This document shows, in pieces, positions 18,598 through 21,833 of a stretch of 21,833 nt of DNA. The stretch comes from Chara braunii (Eukaryota; Streptophyta; Charophyceae; Charales; Characeae), in assembly GCA_003427395.1 (NCBI GenBank), contig BFEA01000365.1, positions 1,614,560 to 1,636,392 on the forward strand, read 5' to 3'. Position numbers and translations under genes: made by a program. The notes under the pieces are model-generated. The model saw only the letters and a list, made by a program, of their open reading frames with translations. It had not been told where the DNA came from and searched no databases. The first letter of the stretch is position 1; each line of letters opens with the position of its first letter.

Positions 18598-18860
18598 AAG
18601 TGCGAGTGAACTTTCACTTACGTGGGAGTGAACTCACTCTGATGGAGAGGCAGGTGGAGATGTCATGAAATCTTTGCATGGACGAATTCGCGACATAGAT
18701 TCATGACATTCACTTATGCGGATTGTTCGGGGTTCAGAGCACAAGTGCGAGTGAACTCGCAGTTAGATGACGAGCTAGGTGGTCACATCACTGAAGTGGA
18801 ATGCTCGGGGTGCACACAGCAAGTGCGAGTGAACTCGCACTTAGATGGAGGGATAGGTGC
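18598..18860. repeat. Palindrome-containing repeats (AAGTGCGAGTGAACTCGCACTT)
   Basis: Four units near 18598, 18622, 18744 and 18821 share GxGAGTGAACTC and usually TTAGATGGA after it. The unit at 18821-18842 is a perfect palindrome of two 10-bp arms (AAGTGCGAGT / ACTCGCACTT) around GA. The unit at 18744 keeps 7-bp arms, and the others are decayed on one arm. The last two units are preceded by GCTCGGGGTgCACAC-like sequence. A fifth copy lies near 16852. Conservation of the arms in the best units suggests either recent amplification or selection for a paired structure or dimeric protein site. Confidence 0.75.
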
Positions 18861-18979
18861 GCACGCCATTAGCTTATGTGTGTAATGGATAAGGAAATCG
18901 GCCTGTTCTTCTTTCTATAAAAATATCGTCATTTTTTTGCGTGGACATTATACATAACATCCGTTCAGAACTTTCACTT

Positions 18980-19897
18980 CTACTGATCACAACAGGCCGG
19001 TGTGTACATGCGGTCATTCAAAGTTCTAACAGGCGACCCGAACGTAAGACACTGCGCCGCGTCGACTGTAGCATCTTCCGCGAACATAGAAATATACTTC
19101 ATGCGAACGAAGCCGGTCCTTCCGGCCTGAGAACTGCCTATAGCATCCCGTATAGAGGACGCTTGAGCTTCAACCTCACGCCATGCGTCCACATCGTCCA
19201 CCTTACTCCCGATTACCAAATCCCATGTCCCTTCAAATTCTTTAGTGACCAAACCCATTCCGTCTCTACCGAGGTCCAACTCATTCCGGGACACGTAGAC
19301 CACAACGTCAGTCAAGGTCCTATTCCGATTCGAACACATGACGCAAAGGACCCTAGATAAGTAAAACATTCCGAGATACAATCTAACGCAGCAGTAGGAA
19401 ACTGCTCGAGGAAACAACTTTGGAGAGCGCAACGGGTACTCATCGAGGAACTCGGAATGTCGTGCACAGGCAAGCAACTCGTGTTTTAGCGCACGGGACC
19501 ATGTGCGCGGTGAAGCAGTCACGACGTTGCAGGCCAACACATTGTGAAAACGAGAAATATTAAGCTTTGCACTCAAGCGAGGGCACCGAACTGTACCGAG
19601 CACAGCTCTAGGCACGGGAATGAAACTCCCAAACTCGCACATGTTAGCGAACTTGTAGTCGTCCGCCCATGGACACTCGCTGAGCATTTTGTCCCAGTGA
19701 TGCTCTTTCCACGAGTCCAGGTGAGCATTAGTGAATGGGACGACCGTCATCCAAGGATCACACTCGAAGTGGTCTCTTGTCGCACCGTCAATAACAGTGG
19801 AGTCTCCACTGCCGGAGACACGCAGCAAGCATGGGGGGAAAGGGTATGCCATGCGCTCACGCCAAAGACCCGGGGTCATCCCCTCCGAGATTGCCAT
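18980..19897 (-). CDS. CPWA/SPRTW family protein, intact copy
   Basis: A complete 305-residue frame from an ATG at 19897, chosen because it aligns with the ATG of the sister copies (upstream codons to 19927 lack an ATG). Landmarks: FPPC (20-23), DPWMTVVPFTN (47-57), ECPWADDYKFANMCEFG (74-90), SPRTW (129-133), CARHSEFLDEYP (144-155), SYCCVRL (167-173), RVLCVMCSN (182-190), VSRNEL (202-207), IRDAIG (249-254), FVRMKYISMF (263-272) and LTFGSP (284-289). Conserved Trp and Cys residues suggest a structured domain, perhaps metal-binding, but no known fold is recognised. No signal peptide or membrane segment is seen. It lacks the TRSGR-type tail of two sisters and ends like the 11774-12652 copy. A CT-rich tract lies about 150 bp upstream on the coding strand. 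Being the only unbroken clear copy, it may be the functional source. Confidence 0.75.
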   Translation of the reverse strand: MAISEGMTPGLWRERMAYPFPPCLLRVSGSGDSTVIDGATRDHFECDPWMTVVPFTNAHLDSWKEHHWDKMLSECPWADDYKFANMCEFGSFIPVPRAVLGTVRCPRLSAKLNISRFHNVLACNVVTASPRTWSRALKHELLACARHSEFLDEYPLRSPKLFPRAVSYCCVRLYLGMFYLSRVLCVMCSNRNRTLTDVVVYVSRNELDLGRDGMGLVTKEFEGTWDLVIGSKVDDVDAWREVEAQASSIRDAIGSSQAGRTGFVRMKYISMFAEDATVDAAQCLTFGSPVRTLNDRMYTPACCDQ

Positions 19898-20047
19898 CGT
19901 GATCGGGAAACGCCCTGCAGGCCACAACGGAAAAATTCAGCAAATGCATACACCCAGCTCACAGGGAAAGAAAATAACCATGTTCCCCAAGGACGTCCGC
20001 CGAAACTCCGATGACTGGCGTCTTTTTGAACACGACCACCACCGCAC

Positions 20048-20059
20048 GAGAGAGAGACA

Positions 20060-20099
<40 letters not shown>
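20048..20099. repeat. GA-rich microsatellite
   Basis: About 52 bp of GA repeats with two ACAG interruptions. On the minus strand this is a CT tract 151-202 bp upstream of the intact gene's ATG, where plant-type promoters often have pyrimidine patches. It may also just be a repeat-array boundary. The rest of 19928-20150 shows nothing further. Confidence 0.95.
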
Positions 20100-20159
20100 T
20101 CACTCATCGGCACGCATACAAGCTACGGAAGTGATCACGAGCCTTCGGCATCAGTTGAA

Positions 20160-21060
20160 ATGACCACCTTCACGAAGTGCCAATCAGTCGGCGGTCAGAG
20201 GTCTCCAGTGCTAAAAGCATTCTTATGGGACCTTGCGTTCGTGTTCAGAACTTATTGGCGTAGCACTAGATGCTCACCAAGCAGTTTTGGGTGTCGATTG
20301 TATGGACACATCATATGATGCTTACAAGCAAGCAGTGGCTGATTGCAGGACCATCTATCCGTTGTGGATCTTTGAGAGCAGATTTGACGCAATCCACCGT
20401 TAGATCCATTCCGGCTAGGGGGACCTGCCGTCCTGCCGCTGTTTACTGTACTCATCACGTGGGAGTCCATGACGTGAGGAACCGATAATGAACACTCTTA
20501 GGGGACTTTGCGACCGTGTTTGGAACTTATAAGCGTAGCACTAGATGCTCACCAAGCAGTTCTGAATGCCGGTTATATCGGCTCATCATATGATGCCTTA
20601 CAAGCGAACTGTGGTCGGATCCCGGCCCCCATCCACGGTATGGATCTTTGAGAGCAGATTTGATGCAATCCACCTTGAGATCCATATCGCAAAGACGGAC
20701 GGTCATCCTACGGCGGTTTCAGTGTAGTCATCATGTGGGAGTTGTCAACGCAAGAACCCGACGATGTTCCAATTGGGATGTGCTTTTCCTTTGTGATGTG
20801 GCATTCTTATGGGACCTTGCGGTCCTGTTCAGAACTTATTGGCGTAGCACAAGATGCTCACCAAGCAGTTTTGAGTGTCGATTGTATGGACACATCATAT
20901 GATGCTTACAAGCAAGCAGTGGCTGATTGCAAGACCTTCTATCCGGTGTGGATCTTTGAGAGCAAATTTGACGCAATCCACCATTAGATCCATTCCGGCT
21001 AGGGGGACCTGTCGTCCTGCCGCTGTTTACTGTACTCATCATGTGGGAGTCCATGACGTT
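20160..21060. repeat. Three-unit tandem repeat (~255-bp units)
   Basis: Units lie at about 20219-20474, 20497-20751 and 20804-21060. All contain GGCGTAGCACTAGATGCTCA (or AAGCG- in the middle unit), CACATCATATGATGC, GGATCTTTGAGAGCA and CATGTGGGAGT. Units 1 and 3 are nearly identical, while unit 2 is much more diverged. Each unit opens with CTTATGGGACCTTGCG or a variant, the end of the module in 16160-16640, and 20160-20200 carries the preceding part of that module (CACCTTCACGAAGTGCCAA). Open frames through the units are not supported as genes. Confidence 0.85.
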
Positions 21061-21061
21061 G

Positions 21062-21091
21062 TCAGGCGGCCGCAAGTAGTCCGCCGCCTGA
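21062..21091. repeat. GC-rich 9-bp hairpin at array end
   Basis: TCAGGCGGC (21062-21070) pairs perfectly with GCCGCCTGA (21083-21091) around 12 nt. It starts where the third tandem unit stops matching the first, so it marks a junction. A weaker AAAAC-GGCA-GTTTT hairpin follows. Confidence 0.6.
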
Positions 21092-21400
21092 AAACGGCAG
21101 TTTTGGGACTTAGGCTCAGGGATAAGTCTGTGTTTTGACGGTACACTGGACTGACCAGGAGGCCGAGATTAAAGGAACTCACAGCACCCCTAGTTTTGGG
21201 TGTGTCGACCATTGAGACTAGGCCTCGAAATTGTAGAGAAGAACTACCGCTTTGCTGCCCTGACGNCTACCTTATTGTCTATCTCATTTTCGCCCGCTCC
21301 AAGCCTTTTCCCGAAACGACTGGCTACGGGACGGTAATTTGAGAATAGGCTTTGACAAGGCCTTTTTACGCTGTCCAACTGACGCGAGAATGGAGCCTCA
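21092..21400. other. Non-coding
   Basis: I see no gene. One unresolved base lies at 21266. Confidence 0.45.
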
Positions 21401-21404
21401 CATT

Positions 21405-21720
21405 TCATTAATTTTAATATTAGAATTAAAAATAGGAAAAAAGAATTAAAAGCAAAAGAAGAGAAGAGAAAAACGGATATTCTTTGATTTATAACTTTTC
21501 CTTGATATTTTATTTTAAATGGAATCACCCTCATTATTTGGTGATTCCGGCATTAGAATTAAAAACAAGAAAAGGGGATCAAAAGCAATGAAAAGAGAAA
21601 GGAACAAGAGATTTTGATGTTTTACTGAGTTCCGTCGAAAAACATTTTTGATGAGAATCCTTTTAATTTCGTTAATTATGATATAAAATTAAGAAATAAA
21701 AAGAAATATAACTAAAATAA
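21405..21720. repeat. AT-rich ~132-bp tandem repeat
   Basis: A purine-rich segment beginning TAGAATTAAAAA, followed by GGAAAA and AAAAGCA, occurs at 21421 and again at 21554. A weaker version (TAAAATTAAGAAATAAAAAG) lies near 21684, giving a period of about 130-133 bp. It shows no coding capacity. DNA after 21720 is AT-rich, with a T9 run near 21762. Confidence 0.5.
21521..21548. repeat. Perfect 9-bp hairpin in the AT-rich region
   Basis: GGAATCACC (21521-21529) and GGTGATTCC (21540-21548) are exact reverse complements with a 10-nt loop. It stands out from the surrounding AT-rich DNA. Confidence 0.65.
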
Positions 21721-21833
21721 TAAAAGGGCGAAGGAACCAACGATTATTTAATATTTGATTTTTTTTTTACTTAAATATTCGCGATTGATTTTGACCCCGG
21801 ATTATTTATCTATTCATCATCCGATGATTCTCT

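Noticed and set aside
16357-21060. CRISPR-like array
   Set aside because: Units are long, directly abutting or irregularly spaced, and lack short identical repeats with unique spacers. The context is eukaryotic.
20219-21138. Repeated ~80-codon frames in the right-hand array
   Set aside because: They recur only because the DNA unit recurs. The diverged middle unit does not preserve the frame.

Overview
The window reads as a repeat-rich stretch of a eukaryotic nuclear genome. It holds a decayed Ty3/gypsy (chromovirus-type) retrotransposon, a cluster of related protein-coding genes and pseudogenes of unknown function, a DUF7869-type (transposase-like) gene, and several families of tandem and dispersed repeats. 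There is no sign of bacterial organisation: no Shine-Dalgarno-spaced operons, tRNA, rRNA or CRISPR. The integrase, chromodomain and Gag resemble elements I associate with charophyte algae such as Chara. That assignment is recollection, not a search, and should be held loosely. Every supported gene lies on the minus strand, so genes read from high to low coordinates.

Region by region: 1-1400 is non-coding, with hairpins, a degenerate ~40-bp tandem repeat and a 163-bp tandem duplication. 1400-2441 is non-coding 3' flank of the retroelement, possibly LTR, with a polypurine tract and two hairpins. 2442-8017 is gag-pol: Gag, protease, reverse transcriptase, RNase H, integrase, chromodomain. Its reading frame is nearly continuous, interrupted by four single stop codons and at least two frame changes. 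A GGGAAAC heptamer sits in the correct register for -1 frameshifting in the gag/pol overlap. 8018-9441 is 5' flank and AT-rich DNA. 9442-9858 is a small unknown gene with one in-frame TAG. 10.2-13.5 kb and 17.4-19.9 kb hold a family recognised here by its CPWA...FAN and SPRTW motifs: one intact 305-aa copy, three copies with one or two nonsense codons, one fragment, and one intact 250-aa gene that may be a divergent relative. 13.8-15.7 kb holds the DUF7869-type gene with two in-frame TAGs. 16.1-17 kb, 18.6-18.9 kb and 20.15-21.06 kb carry related repeat modules, and the right end is AT-rich.

The main theme is inactivation by isolated nonsense mutations in otherwise frame-preserved ORFs (about twelve stops: seven TAG, three TGA, two TAA), together with segmental duplication of the CPWA/SPRTW gene and its flanks. 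Only two ORFs look intact: 18980-19897 and 12742-13494. Whether the CPWA/SPRTW family is cargo of a transposon that uses the DUF7869 protein is an open inference.
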